Below, piece by piece: positions 1 to 8,429 of a stretch of 64,000 bases of DNA. Position 1 is the first letter of the stretch, and every line of letters begins with the position of its first letter. The translations under genes were made by a program, and so were the position numbers. Location: positions 1 to 64,000 of the forward strand of contig JAFYSH010000011.1 of NCBI GenBank assembly GCA_017546605.1. The letters run 5' to 3'. The stretch comes from Bacteroidales bacterium. GTDB taxonomy: Bacteria > Bacteroidota > Bacteroidia > Bacteroidales > UBA932. Under the pieces are notes generated by a model, which saw only the letters and a list, made by a program, of their open reading frames with translations, had not been told where the DNA came from and did not search any database.

Positions 1-1468
1 GATCTATACCCTGATTCATACCTCCACAGATAGCTCCTGCGTAAAGGTTTACTTCTTTTTTTAGATTAGTGTAATTAACATCAATATTGAAATTGACAAC
101 TCCAAGATTCTTGATTTTGTGTGCTTCTGGGCAGGTGGCAAGGTTTCCAAACAGACCATAAGCACGGAAGTTGGCTGTTTCTGTCAAGAATGGAGTCTCT
201 TCATTGATGACAATCTGCATTCCTGAAATAACGTGGCCATTTCCGTCTAATGAACCACCAAATGCAAAATTTCCTTCTTCTGCTTTGTCCCAAGTACCCA
301 TGAAACCGTATGCTTCTGATGCACCGATAGGTACCCAGTTACCCCATTTTGAAAGGTCGATGTCTGCGATGAGTTTATAGTGACTGTTTGGACCTTTACG
401 AATTGCATTCAGCTGCTGTGCAGTTTGGATGAGGTATGGATCTTCCAAAGTACCGCTACCGCCAGCAAACTCAAACGGACTGTCAATAATTTGTGCCGGA
501 GCACCGTCGCTGTATTTAGATCCGGACTTAATGTCTTTAAGACAAGCCTTTGGTATAAATTTCTTACCATCGACAAGACACCATTCACCTACCAGGCCTG
601 GGATATCATCTGAGAGATCTACATCAAGAATATCTACAGAGAGAATTGTATAATTGCTTGGATATGAAGTTTTCTTAGCATCTTTCACAACTTTGCCATT
701 GATGTCAAAATGCTCTTCAGTAGTTGGATATGCGTAATAGGCACGCATGTTTTTTGCGACGAATTTATCTACAATGTCTTCACCCCATTTATCCTTTTTG
801 CTCCAATAATCAAATAGAGGTGTATTCATTTTAGCGGTTGCAACAGGGGTCAAATGCTGTTGGCTGATTTTGTTCTTATACTCCTTCATTGCAGGAGAGA
901 TTCTGGCATCATACCCCATATCATCTGTAAATGCAGTAAGATACACTTTGACGGTCTTTGCGTCAATGCGCTTGAATCCTGTCGTGTTTTCTGCCTGCTG
1001 CACTTGGTCGTTGAGTTTGAGCCGCTTATCAAAGCAATAACCGTCTTTAGCCTTGAATGTTGCAACTGCAGTTGTAAACATAAATGGTTTTACACCATCG
1101 GGATGTTCATATTTGACATTGGAAAGAATGTAGTTTTCTTTTGATAGAGATTTATCATCATTTGCCTCATAATATGGCTTGCCGTCTTTGATGACAAGAC
1201 GCCAGGTTCCCATCTTGGTGATAGGAATATCTGTCGAGTTTGCCACTGGCTTAGGCGTAGATTGTTTCTGCACCTGCTGTTGTTGCTCCTGTGCTTCATC
1301 TTTTAGATTTTCTGTGAGATCGTTTATCCCTTTATTAACTTGCTTACTAACTTCTTTCTTGATCTCTTTTTTGATGTTCTTTCCAAGATTTTCAAGGAAA
1401 CTTTGAGCATGCGAGTGTGTGCAATAAGACATTGCCAACAACATTGCAACGATGATTTTTAATCTCAT
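1..1468 (-). CDS. Secreted GLUG/beta-helix-type surface protein, 3' end cut by the window edge
   Basis: The reading frame is open from the ATG at 1468 to the window edge, giving 489 residues and no stop. Residues 1-21 form a signal peptide ending SHA before Q22. They are followed by a Lys/Glu-rich amphipathic stretch and a Gln-rich linker to about residue 70. From about residue 333 the protein shows the pattern GSGTLEDPYLIQTAQQL, then YKLIADIDLS, WVPIG, GSLDGNGHVISGM and FGNL...IKNLGVVNF. This is typical of GLUG-containing, repeat-built extracellular proteins of Bacteroidota and Firmicutes. The middle (residues 80-320) is not recognised. No catalytic motif is visible, so an adhesin or surface role is inference. 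The gene reads away from the C69 dipeptidase gene, with a hairpin and about 235 bp between them. Confidence 0.8.
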   Translation of the reverse strand, partial: MRLKIIVAMLLAMSYCTHSHAQSFLENLGKNIKKEIKKEVSKQVNKGINDLTENLKDEAQEQQQQVQKQSTPKPVANSTDIPITKMGTWRLVIKDGKPYYEANDDKSLSKENYILSNVKYEHPDGVKPFMFTTAVATFKAKDGYCFDKRLKLNDQVQQAENTTGFKRIDAKTVKVYLTAFTDDMGYDARISPAMKEYKNKISQQHLTPVATAKMNTPLFDYWSKKDKWGEDIVDKFVAKNMRAYYAYPTTEEHFDINGKVVKDAKKTSYPSNYTILSVDILDVDLSDDIPGLVGEWCLVDGKKFIPKACLKDIKSGSKYSDGAPAQIIDSPFEFAGGSGTLEDPYLIQTAQQLNAIRKGPNSHYKLIADIDLSKWGNWVPIGASEAYGFMGTWDKAEEGNFAFGGSLDGNGHVISGMQIVINEETPFLTETANFRAYGLFGNLATCPEAHKIKNLGVVNFNIDVNYTNLKKEVNLYAGAICGGMNQGID

Positions 1469-1634
1469 GAGAAGAATAATTAGTGGTGTTTTATTCAATA
1501 AGTATCTGATTTAACGGTGTAAATATAAGCAATCTAAAGCAAATTGTATCTATCCTGGAACTTTAACGAAAGCTGCTGTGAGATAATACCCCAGCTCGGG
1601 AAAACGCCCTTGTTCTTTGTAACATAAAAACGAA

Positions 1635-1680
1635 GAGAGGCTAACTTCAAAGTCTAAATTGACTTTTTAGTCAGTCTCTC
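1635..1680 (-). terminator. Long imperfect hairpin, probable terminator; repeat family copy 1
   Basis: On the minus strand a stem of about 20 bp (arms 1661-1680 and 1635-1654, a few G-U or mismatched pairs, loop AATTTA) follows the stop of the dipeptidase gene. It is followed by TTCGTTTTT. It contains the 12-mer GACTAAAAAGTC, which recurs in the hairpin after the tryptophanase gene at 21867-21916. Placement fits termination of the dipeptidase transcript. Confidence 0.6.
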
Positions 1681-1703
1681 TTTCTTTTGTCCGTTAGGAA
1701 CTA

Positions 1704-3404
1704 CTAGTATTGAATGTTCGGAACAGTCAAGGTTGCAGCAGCATCTTTCGCTACAGCTTCTTTCCATTTTTCACTATAGCCGGGTTGATCCGGTGAAGCC
1801 GGGATGCGGTGGGTGTGTCCATTGCCCAGGAAGCATCCATTTGCATCTTGTTTCTTCACGTTGCCGTCGATGAATTTTACCAACAGGAAGCGGTCCAATT
1901 CTCTCCAGGTGTCCATCATTTCGTTGGCTTTGCGAGTAGAATATTCAGTCAGGAATGCACGAACATCACCACCATGTTGAGCCAAGTACAAGGCTTTCTC
2001 ATCAATCTTCGGCAACTCAGCGGCGCAGCCCAATTCGTGCGCACTGGCTGCTTCTTGCAAAACGGGAGCAACACGGTCGTAGAGCAAATAGGCAAAATGA
2101 GTTACTCGGTTGAAGAGCCAGAAAGCAGAAGTTTCTGAGTATTCCACCATACTACCGTTGCCAACGCGAATACATTCAGGAGCCTCGGTGATGGTTGTGT
2201 AGATCGGAGTCAAGCAGGAAGTAGCGGCATCATCCACACCAAACCAAAGTACGCCACCAATTTCATCGGGCAGCCAGTTTCGGGCTTGGCAGAGGATCCA
2301 GAAACCGGTTTGTTGGGTGGCAATTGCACGTTCGTTCAGGTAGGTAACTCCATCGTATTCGAAGTGCATCGGTCTCCAACGGTAGGGGGTATGATGACCA
2401 CCGGCTCCGATGTCTTGGGTCATATCCATCGGGGTGTTTTCATAGTGGTCGCGCATTACGTCAGCCACTTCTTTCATGGAAACCTTTTCTGCAGGTTTGA
2501 TGTACAAAGGCATTTTGTTTTGAGCGTTGTAGCCCATTGCAAAATCCAGGTAATCTTCAGCCTTTTTGTCGCCAATCATGCCTTTGCCCAAGATGTTGAA
2601 TGCGGACCAAACACGGGCTTCGCAACCGCGCAATGCGCTGAAGTCAGCGGGTGCATAGGCGTCGGCAAAGCTGAAGTCTGCATCTTTTCCATCAAAGTAT
2701 CCCATTTCGCGGGCAAATGAAATCACGTCTTTTGAGTAGAGCCAGTTTTCTTTGTCCTTCAAGGGGAATTTGTGGATGCGGGCTTGGTTGGCGTGAGCAG
2801 AAATGTATCCGTCTGGAATGCGGGCAGCTACCCACACAGCTCCTTTGTTTGCGTTCTTTCCATTGACCATTTTGGTGCCTTTTCCGATCATCTCAAGAAT
2901 CCATACTTCATCCTTGTCTGCGATTGAAAAACTTTCTCCGGAAGAAGCATAACCGTATTCTTCTACCAATTGAGTCATTACTTGGATGGCTTCGCGAGCT
3001 GTTTTAGCTCGTTGCAAGGTGATGTAGATCAAAGAGCCATAATCTACGATGCCGGTTTTGTCTTCCAATTCAGGACGGCCACCCCAGGTGGTCTCAGTAA
3101 TCATGAGTTGGTGTTCGTTCATGTTACCAACGGTTTGGTAGGTACGTTCTACTTGGGGAATTTCACCCAGGTAACGGCCTGAGTCCCATTCGTAAATTTT
3201 TAGCATGGTTCCACGCGGATAGACCATCGCCGGGTGGAAGTACAATTCTCCATAAAGTTGATGCGAGTCAGCGGAGTAGGTTACCATAACAGAACCATCC
3301 TTGGAGGCACCTTTGGTGACGAGAACATTGCTGCAGGCATCCAGTGGTTGAGCTCCAAACAGGGCTGCAGCCATGCAGATTGCAGAAAAGATTAATTTTC
3401 TCAT
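1704..3404 (-). CDS. Secreted dipeptidase, peptidase family C69
   Basis: This 566-residue protein matches the C69 dipeptidases, which are N-terminal-nucleophile hydrolases that cleave dipeptides. A hydrophobic signal peptide (residues 1-23) ends directly before Cys24 in the context DACSN. In this family the catalytic cysteine becomes the new N-terminus after processing. Supporting family segments are CSNVLVTKGASKDGSVM, the ITETTWGG region near residue 105, and conserved WGG/NEH motifs. The expected location is periplasm or cell surface. The lipobox-like LDAC could suggest a lipoprotein, but then the nucleophile would be acylated, so I favour the Ntn reading. A -7 box lies at 3454-3461 and a hairpin terminator at 1635-1680, so the gene looks monocistronic. 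The role is probably peptide nutrition. Confidence 0.88.
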   Translation of the reverse strand: MRKLIFSAICMAAALFGAQPLDACSNVLVTKGASKDGSVMVTYSADSHQLYGELYFHPAMVYPRGTMLKIYEWDSGRYLGEIPQVERTYQTVGNMNEHQLMITETTWGGRPELEDKTGIVDYGSLIYITLQRAKTAREAIQVMTQLVEEYGYASSGESFSIADKDEVWILEMIGKGTKMVNGKNANKGAVWVAARIPDGYISAHANQARIHKFPLKDKENWLYSKDVISFAREMGYFDGKDADFSFADAYAPADFSALRGCEARVWSAFNILGKGMIGDKKAEDYLDFAMGYNAQNKMPLYIKPAEKVSMKEVADVMRDHYENTPMDMTQDIGAGGHHTPYRWRPMHFEYDGVTYLNERAIATQQTGFWILCQARNWLPDEIGGVLWFGVDDAATSCLTPIYTTITEAPECIRVGNGSMVEYSETSAFWLFNRVTHFAYLLYDRVAPVLQEAASAHELGCAAELPKIDEKALYLAQHGGDVRAFLTEYSTRKANEMMDTWRELDRFLLVKFIDGNVKKQDANGCFLGNGHTHRIPASPDQPGYSEKWKEAVAKDAAATLTVPNIQY

Positions 3405-3453
3405 AAATAAAATTGATTATTTGTAATTTTGTAAAAAAATCAACACATCTTTA

Positions 3454-3461
3454 CAAAGATA
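3454..3461 (-). promoter_or_regulatory. -7 promoter box for the C69 dipeptidase gene
   Basis: The minus strand reads TATCTTTG, a perfect match to the Bacteroidota -7 consensus TAnnTTTG. It lies 49 bases upstream of the dipeptidase ATG, so the predicted leader is about 45 nt. Confidence 0.6.
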
Positions 3462-3499
3462 AAACTTTTTTTTAACAACCCGTAAAATCGTAGAAAAAC

Positions 3500-3964
3500 A
3501 TGAAGACTTGGAAGTATGTGATGTTTGCCATTTTGTGTGGTATGATCCTACAAAATTCGCGTTTGCAGGCGCAGCAGCGTGGGCCTCAAAAGCCCCCTTC
3601 ACCGACCGAAATGGCGGCGCAAGAAACGGAACGATTGGAAAAACTTTTGAAGTTGGATTTCTATCAGGTCTTCATTGTGGACTCCATTCTGCAGCACGAC
3701 ATGCAGGCTATGATGGAAGAGATGGAGCAGATGCAACGATCAGGCATGCAGGAAATGAGTAGTTTCCGCTTTGTTCAGGATAAATGGAAAAAGCAGATTG
3801 AATCCGGCTATCAGAAAATCTTCACACCCGAGCAATGGGACAAGTACCTGTTGGAAAGTGGTCAGAAAAAGTCGGACCGAAAAAAATCCCGTGAGGAACG
3901 TCGTCGCAAACGGGAAGAGGAACGGATGTACCGGAACGTAGAAAAAGAGCAGACCCCCCTATAG
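3500..3964 (+). CDS. Small secreted, charge-rich protein (Spy/LTXXQ-like helical)
   Basis: The product is a 154-residue protein with a signal peptide of about 24 residues ending LQAQ. The mature part is predicted to be helical: MAAQETERLEKLLKLDFYQ, a Met/Glu-rich segment (MMEEMEQMQRSGMQEM), and FTPEQWDKYLL. It ends in a strongly basic/acidic tail of Arg-Lys-Glu repeats. The layout (helix-turn with an 'F/LTPEQ..KY' motif) resembles small periplasmic Spy/CpxP-like or DUF4890-like proteins of Bacteroidota, which bind unfolded proteins or sense envelope stress. That assignment is by pattern only. It diverges from the dipeptidase gene, and its last 6 bases overlap the end of the convergent PHP phosphatase gene. 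Confidence 0.75.
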   Translation: MKTWKYVMFAILCGMILQNSRLQAQQRGPQKPPSPTEMAAQETERLEKLLKLDFYQVFIVDSILQHDMQAMMEEMEQMQRSGMQEMSSFRFVQDKWKKQIESGYQKIFTPEQWDKYLLESGQKKSDRKKSREERRRKREEERMYRNVEKEQTPL

Positions 3965-4777
3965 CGGTAGGGGGATCGCTTTCCGTTCTCGGTAGTAAAC
4001 TGAATAGCGGAAACCCAGTGATTTTGCCCAGTCAGCATATTCTTCAAAGCGGATTCCAATGTGCTCTGTCTTGTGGGCATCGGATCCGAGGCTGAGCATT
4101 TCTCCGCCCAATTCCAAGTATCGTTTGTAGATTGCCGGATCCGGTTGGGGATGTCCATCGGGTTTGAGGTAGTAGGTCTTGGTGTTGAGTTCCAAAGCTT
4201 GTCCGTTGGAAATCATTTGTCGGAAAATGGCATCAAAGATGTCTGCATAGTCCCGATAGGTAATGGATTCCGGATAGGGGGAGTAGCGGGCGATGTAGTC
4301 AAAATGTCCCAAAATGTCAAAATTGGTCATTTGGGTGATGCATTCAAAAATCAGTTCCAAGTAACGGCCGTAAGCTTGTTTGGGTGTGAGGCCTACGTAA
4401 TAGCCCCCGTGGTAGGGGTCTTTTCCATCCACAAAGTGGATGGACGCAATGATCTGATCAAACAAGTGACTTTCCAGCAGGGTATTGATTTTCTCAATGG
4501 AGTGAGGTTGCATACCTACCTCAATGCCGGCCATCACCTGTAGGCAGGAGGCGATGGGTGATTGATCGCAGATTTCGCGAAGTGCGTGTTGTTGCTCTTT
4601 GGGATCAAATTCGAAGGCCGAAATTCCGGCCGGAACATCGAAGTCATAATGTTCAGTAAAAACGATACCTGCAAGGCCCTTTTGCTGGGCCTGTTCAAGC
4701 GCTGCCTGGAAGGGCATTTTGCTGTCCGATGAGAAGAGCGAGTGCGTGTGGGTATCTACCAGTTTTGAATGCGCCAT
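3959..4777 (-). CDS. PHP-domain phosphatase, histidinol-phosphatase (HisJ/HisK) type
   Basis: This 272-residue protein is a PHP-domain metallophosphoesterase. It opens with DTHTHSLFSSDSK (metal-ligand DxHxH motif, residues 8-20). It continues with FTEHYDFDVP near residue 40, GIEVGMQPH near 85, ASIHFVDGKDPYH near 110, ILGHFDYIARY near 155, and ends with SLGSDAHKTEHIG near 235. These are the ordered metal-binding motifs of HisJ/HisK histidinol-phosphatases. No other his gene is nearby, so the natural substrate is uncertain. The start codon overlaps the upstream lipoprotein gene by 22 bases, suggesting translational coupling, and the mutS2 gene lies just upstream in the same direction. Confidence 0.85.
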   Translation of the reverse strand: MAHSKLVDTHTHSLFSSDSKMPFQAALEQAQQKGLAGIVFTEHYDFDVPAGISAFEFDPKEQQHALREICDQSPIASCLQVMAGIEVGMQPHSIEKINTLLESHLFDQIIASIHFVDGKDPYHGGYYVGLTPKQAYGRYLELIFECITQMTNFDILGHFDYIARYSPYPESITYRDYADIFDAIFRQMISNGQALELNTKTYYLKPDGHPQPDPAIYKRYLELGGEMLSLGSDAHKTEHIGIRFEEYADWAKSLGFRYSVYYRERKAIPLPL

Positions 4778-5151
4778 TGCTTGTCTTCGTTTTTGGTAAG
4801 GATCATTTGGCCGTCAGCGTGGTGCAGGGAGTCTAGGCGTAGGCAATAGGTAATCAGAACGCTGTCGCGAGAAAGGTCTTCACGTGACAGGATGCTGGAG
4901 GTGATGGCGGCTGCTTGGCGTCGCATTTCTTCCTTGATTTCAACCGGCAGTTGGTCGAATTCTTCAACGCTCTCCAACAAGAAAGAAGCCGCATCTGAAT
5001 GGCAGTAGCGAGCTGCTTCTTGGTAGTCAGTGGCCAGGTAGGCGCTTAGAAAGTCTTCAGCAACCGTTTCCGGTCCTTGTTGGGAACGATTGCAGGCGGT
5101 TAGGGTCAGTGCGATACCAAGCAGAACCCCTAAAATGTGTTTGAGCTTCAT
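4756..5151 (-). CDS. Small lipoprotein, DUF4878-like
   Basis: The product has 131 residues. A lipoprotein signal peptide (hydrophobic residues 6-18, lipobox LTAC with Cys20) precedes a compact NTF2-like domain. Visible elements are ETVAEDFLSAYLATDYQEAARYC at the N-terminal helix and a final strand KQWRIQNW, with an aromatic tryptophan. This matches the DUF4878/NTF2-like lipoproteins common in Bacteroidota, whose function is unknown. It lies between mutS2 (11 bp gap) and the PHP phosphatase gene (22 bp overlap), so the three are probably one operon. Confidence 0.75.
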   Translation of the reverse strand: MKLKHILGVLLGIALTLTACNRSQQGPETVAEDFLSAYLATDYQEAARYCHSDAASFLLESVEEFDQLPVEIKEEMRRQAAAITSSILSREDLSRDSVLITYCLRLDSLHHADGQMILTKNEDKQWRIQNW

Positions 5152-5162
5152 AAGTTCAACGG

Positions 5163-7670
5163 TTAATCCAAGCGGACAACGGTGATACCGGATCCGCCGT
5201 GTTCAATGTGTTCGTCCGCAAAAGAACGGACGCCCGGTGTTATTTTTAAATATTTTCTAATTTCTTCTTTCAAAATACCATTGCCTTTTCCGTGTAGGAT
5301 ACGCACTTCCGATACTCCAACCATAATGGCATCATCAATGAAGTGGGTAACCGTAGGGATGGCTTCGTCCAAGCGCTGTCCACGGATATCAATGTTTGGA
5401 CTGAAATTCAGGCGACGCTCCGATAGGGACGTCGTATTGTAGGTGCTTTTTGGGGGAGCCACGGTCCGGATGGTCTGCCGGTATTCGTTGGCAGAGATCA
5501 GTTCAACTTTGTCCCGTTGCGTGCGGGTAGTCAGTTGCCCCACATTGATGGAAATCTGTTTTCCGGAGATCTGTACTACCTCGCCAATGAGTCCTGCTCC
5601 AAGGATGCGGACTTTGCTGCCTACTTGCAGTACTTTTTCTTCCGGGAGAATCGCAGGGGCTTGTTCGGCTTGTTGGCTTTGTTGTTTTTCCCGTTCTGCC
5701 TTCCGCTGGGCTTTCCGTTCCCGTTGGGCCATGATTTTCTCAATCTTGCGTTGGATCATCAGGTCTGCATCGGTGGAGGAAGGTGTTTGTAGTGTTTCGG
5801 TGAACTGATTCAACTCGCGTCGGGCTTGTCGGGTTTGTTCTTTTTCCGCCTGGGCTTCCTTGATCTCCCGGATGGTACCTTCGATTTTCCGGTTGGCATC
5901 TTCCAGCAGCTGTTTGGCTTCTTCGCGAGCCTGGTTGAGGATGTCCTTGCGCAGACGTTGGATTTCATCCAACTCTTTTTGATATTTGTCGGTGATGGAT
6001 TCCAGCGTTTTGTCGGTGTGTCGGATGCGTACGAGCTTCTCTTCCAATTGACGTTTGCTGCGTGCAATCCGGCGGAGATTTCGTTCGATGTTGACAAACT
6101 CGTTACCGGCCCGTTCTTCGGCTCCGTGTACAATCATTTCCGGAAGCCCAATTTTTCGGGCGAGTTCAAAGGCAAACGAATTACCGGGTAGGCCAATTTC
6201 CAGACGGAACAGCGGAACAATTTTCTGGGTATCAAATTGCATGGCTCCGTTGATAACCCCGTTGCTGTTGCCGGCATAGAGTTTCAAGTTGGTGTAGTGT
6301 GTGGTGATCACGCCGTAAGTGCCCCGTTCTTCCAAGGTGCTGAGGATTTCTTCCGCAATGGCACCACCGGCAGCCGGTTCAGTTCCAGAGCCGAATTCAT
6401 CGATGAGTACCAAACTGTGTTCGTTTGCCATTTCGAGCACTTCTTTCATTTGTGTCAAATGGGAACTATAGGTACTCAAGTCATTTTCAATGGACTGGTT
6501 GTCTCCAATGTCGATGAATATATGATCAAAGATGGGAAATTCTGAGGTTTCGGAGGCCGTAACGGCAAATCCCCATTGCAGCATGTATTGAAGTAGCCCA
6601 ACGGTTTTTAAGCAGACGGATTTGCCGCCGGCGTTGGGACCAGATATGAGCAGGATGTGTTTTTGTGGATCCAATTGCAGGTCGAGCGGTACGACTTCTT
6701 TTCCCTCTTTCTTCAAGGTTTGCTCCAGGATGGGATGGCGTGCACGTTGGAGTTTGAGTTCTCCTTGTTGGGATAAGATGGGTTTGCCCGCTTGCAGGAA
6801 ATTGGCGACGCTCCCCTTGGCTCGGATAAAGTCGATCTCTCCGATGTATTCGGCCGAGGCAATGAGCATGGGCAAATCGGGACGGATAAAATCTGAGAAT
6901 GCAAGGAGAATCCGATGGATCTCGCGTTGTTCTGCAAAGTGCAGTTCTTTGACCTGGTTGTTCAGTTCAACAATTTCCATCGGCTCAATGAAAGCCGTTT
7001 TACCTGTAGCAGATTCATCAATCACATAGCCGGGAATCTTTCGTTTGTTTCCGGCTGGAATCGGAATCAGAACACGACCCTCCCGAACAGCAACCGAAAC
7101 ATCGCTGTCCACGATGCCAGATTCTTGGGCACTGCGAAGGATGTTTTGAATGCGACGGGAAATGGCGCCTTCTTTCTCTCGCAGGGATCGGCGGATTTGT
7201 AGCAACTCGGGGGAAGCATTGTCGCGCACTTCTCCAAAGCGGTCCACGATACGATCGATTTGTAGGAGGATTTCCGGGAAAGCATCCACTCCTTTTGAGA
7301 GGGCTTTGAGTCGAGGATATTGGGTCTCATTGGCCCGATCAAAGAATGATGTTAACCGGCGTAGCGTGTTTAGTACCTCTTTGAGCTGGTTCAATGATTC
7401 CAGATCGATGCACGTAGCTGGGGTCTGTAAGGGAATCAGAAAGTTCAGGCAGTCGATATAGCCCGAATCGGGGAACGAACTTTCGAATAAGAGAATGACG
7501 CGCATTTCATCGGTCAACTCCAGCCGTTCCCGAATGGTGGCTTCGTGTGTGCTCACTTCTTCTGCCGCTACACGGTCTGCCGCATAACGGGTCTGACAGC
7601 GGTTGGCTATCCAATTTCGGATTTTATCAAAGCCGATTTTTTGTTCGCGTTGTCTGAATGAATAGGTCAT
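5163..7670 (-). CDS. mutS2: MutS2, ATPase with C-terminal Smr domain
   Basis: The protein has 835 residues from the chosen start. It shows the MutS core with Walker A GPNAGGKSVCLKTVG near residue 343 and Walker B LVLIDEFGSGTEP. Next come the THYTNLK switch and a long coiled-coil (residues 510-640). The C-terminal Smr domain has IDIRGQRLDEA and LHGKGNGIL (about 760-835). MutS2 lacks the mismatch-recognition domain. It has been described as a recombination suppressor and as a ribosome-collision rescue factor that splits stalled ribosomes. I chose ATG 7670 (MTYSFRQREQKIGFDKIR) because the -7 box at 7694-7701 leaves about 18 nt of leader. ATG 7685 and TTG 7688 are in frame upstream. Confidence 0.95.
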   Translation of the reverse strand: MTYSFRQREQKIGFDKIRNWIANRCQTRYAADRVAAEEVSTHEATIRERLELTDEMRVILLFESSFPDSGYIDCLNFLIPLQTPATCIDLESLNQLKEVLNTLRRLTSFFDRANETQYPRLKALSKGVDAFPEILLQIDRIVDRFGEVRDNASPELLQIRRSLREKEGAISRRIQNILRSAQESGIVDSDVSVAVREGRVLIPIPAGNKRKIPGYVIDESATGKTAFIEPMEIVELNNQVKELHFAEQREIHRILLAFSDFIRPDLPMLIASAEYIGEIDFIRAKGSVANFLQAGKPILSQQGELKLQRARHPILEQTLKKEGKEVVPLDLQLDPQKHILLISGPNAGGKSVCLKTVGLLQYMLQWGFAVTASETSEFPIFDHIFIDIGDNQSIENDLSTYSSHLTQMKEVLEMANEHSLVLIDEFGSGTEPAAGGAIAEEILSTLEERGTYGVITTHYTNLKLYAGNSNGVINGAMQFDTQKIVPLFRLEIGLPGNSFAFELARKIGLPEMIVHGAEERAGNEFVNIERNLRRIARSKRQLEEKLVRIRHTDKTLESITDKYQKELDEIQRLRKDILNQAREEAKQLLEDANRKIEGTIREIKEAQAEKEQTRQARRELNQFTETLQTPSSTDADLMIQRKIEKIMAQRERKAQRKAEREKQQSQQAEQAPAILPEEKVLQVGSKVRILGAGLIGEVVQISGKQISINVGQLTTRTQRDKVELISANEYRQTIRTVAPPKSTYNTTSLSERRLNFSPNIDIRGQRLDEAIPTVTHFIDDAIMVGVSEVRILHGKGNGILKEEIRKYLKITPGVRSFADEHIEHGGSGITVVRLD

Positions 7671-7693
7671 TTTCAGGTCTTCCATCAAGGTTG

Positions 7694-7701
7694 CAAAGAT
7701 A
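7694..7701 (-). promoter_or_regulatory. -7 promoter box for mutS2 operon
   Basis: The minus strand reads TATCTTTG. It sits 23 bases before the chosen mutS2 ATG at 7670 and 8 bases before the alternative ATG at 7685. Confidence 0.55.
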
Positions 7702-7731
7702 GCGATTTGTCCGTATTCTTTATTTTTTTGC

Positions 7732-7739
7732 TACCTTCG
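7732..7739 (+). promoter_or_regulatory. Probable -7 box for plsY
   Basis: The plus strand reads TACCTTCG, one base off the TAnnTTTG consensus, with TTTG 22 bp upstream at 7706-7709. It argues against any plsY start before 7750. Confidence 0.4.
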
Positions 7740-7760
7740 CGTGCCCTTATCCAGCAAGGA

Positions 7761-8429
7761 ATGATGATTTATCTGGTTTTGATGTTGGTAGCCTATCTGA
7801 TTGGCTCGGTCTGCACGGCGGTGATTTTGTCGCGCGTGTTTTATGGGGTTGATATTCGTCAATACGGAAGTCGCAACCCGGGTGCCAATAATGCACAGCG
7901 GGTATTTGGTTGGAAAATGGGCCTTTCTGTTTTTTTGTTGGATGGCTTAAAAGGAGTAGCCAGTGTGAGTCTGATTCATTTTTCTGCAGCAATTCCTGGA
8001 ACAGAATGGTACGAGGGATTTCGAATCATCTTGGGAATGACTGCTGTATTGGGGCATATTTTTCCGGTATTCTTTGGTTTTAGTGGTGGAAAGGGTGTGG
8101 CAACGATTGTCGGCATCTTGTGCGTATTGCACCCTTGGACGGCATTGATCTGTTTTGGGGTTTTTCTGTTTTTCTTCTTTTGTACCCGCTATGTTTCGTT
8201 GAGTGTACTACTGGCAGTGACTTTCTACCCGATTTTTATCAACGTACTGTTTGAGTTGTTGCTTGGACACAAAGAAACCTTGACCATCCAGATTTTCAGC
8301 ATCGTGATTGCTGCCATACTCTGGCTGACCCATTTGAGCAATCTCAAACGACTGATTCAAGGGAAGGAAGAGAAGTTTTTCTTTAAAAAGCCAGTGGCTC
8401 CACTTATTTCTTATAAGAGTTTTCGATAG
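7761..8429 (+). CDS. plsY: Glycerol-3-phosphate acyltransferase PlsY
   Basis: This integral membrane enzyme transfers the acyl group from acyl-phosphate to glycerol-3-phosphate, the first step of phospholipid synthesis. The 222 residues include the three signature loops: YGVDIRQYGSRNPGANNAQRV (G-S-x-N-P-G-A-N-N), LLDGLKGV, and GHIFPVFFGFSGGKGVAT (G-G-K-G-V-A-T). There are five or six hydrophobic helices. Family length is about 200-220. The start at 7761 (ATGATG; 7764 equally possible) is chosen because the likely promoter box at 7732-7739 excludes the earlier in-frame ATG at 7707. Its last 26 bases overlap the end of the convergent cdaA gene. Confidence 0.93.
   Translation: MMIYLVLMLVAYLIGSVCTAVILSRVFYGVDIRQYGSRNPGANNAQRVFGWKMGLSVFLLDGLKGVASVSLIHFSAAIPGTEWYEGFRIILGMTAVLGHIFPVFFGFSGGKGVATIVGILCVLHPWTALICFGVFLFFFFCTRYVSLSVLLAVTFYPIFINVLFELLLGHKETLTIQIFSIVIAAILWLTHLSNLKRLIQGKEEKFFFKKPVAPLISYKSFR

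Noticed and set aside
7707..7760. plsY start at ATG 7707
   Set aside because: The segment overlaps the probable promoter box at 7732-7739 and adds 18 residues not seen in the family.
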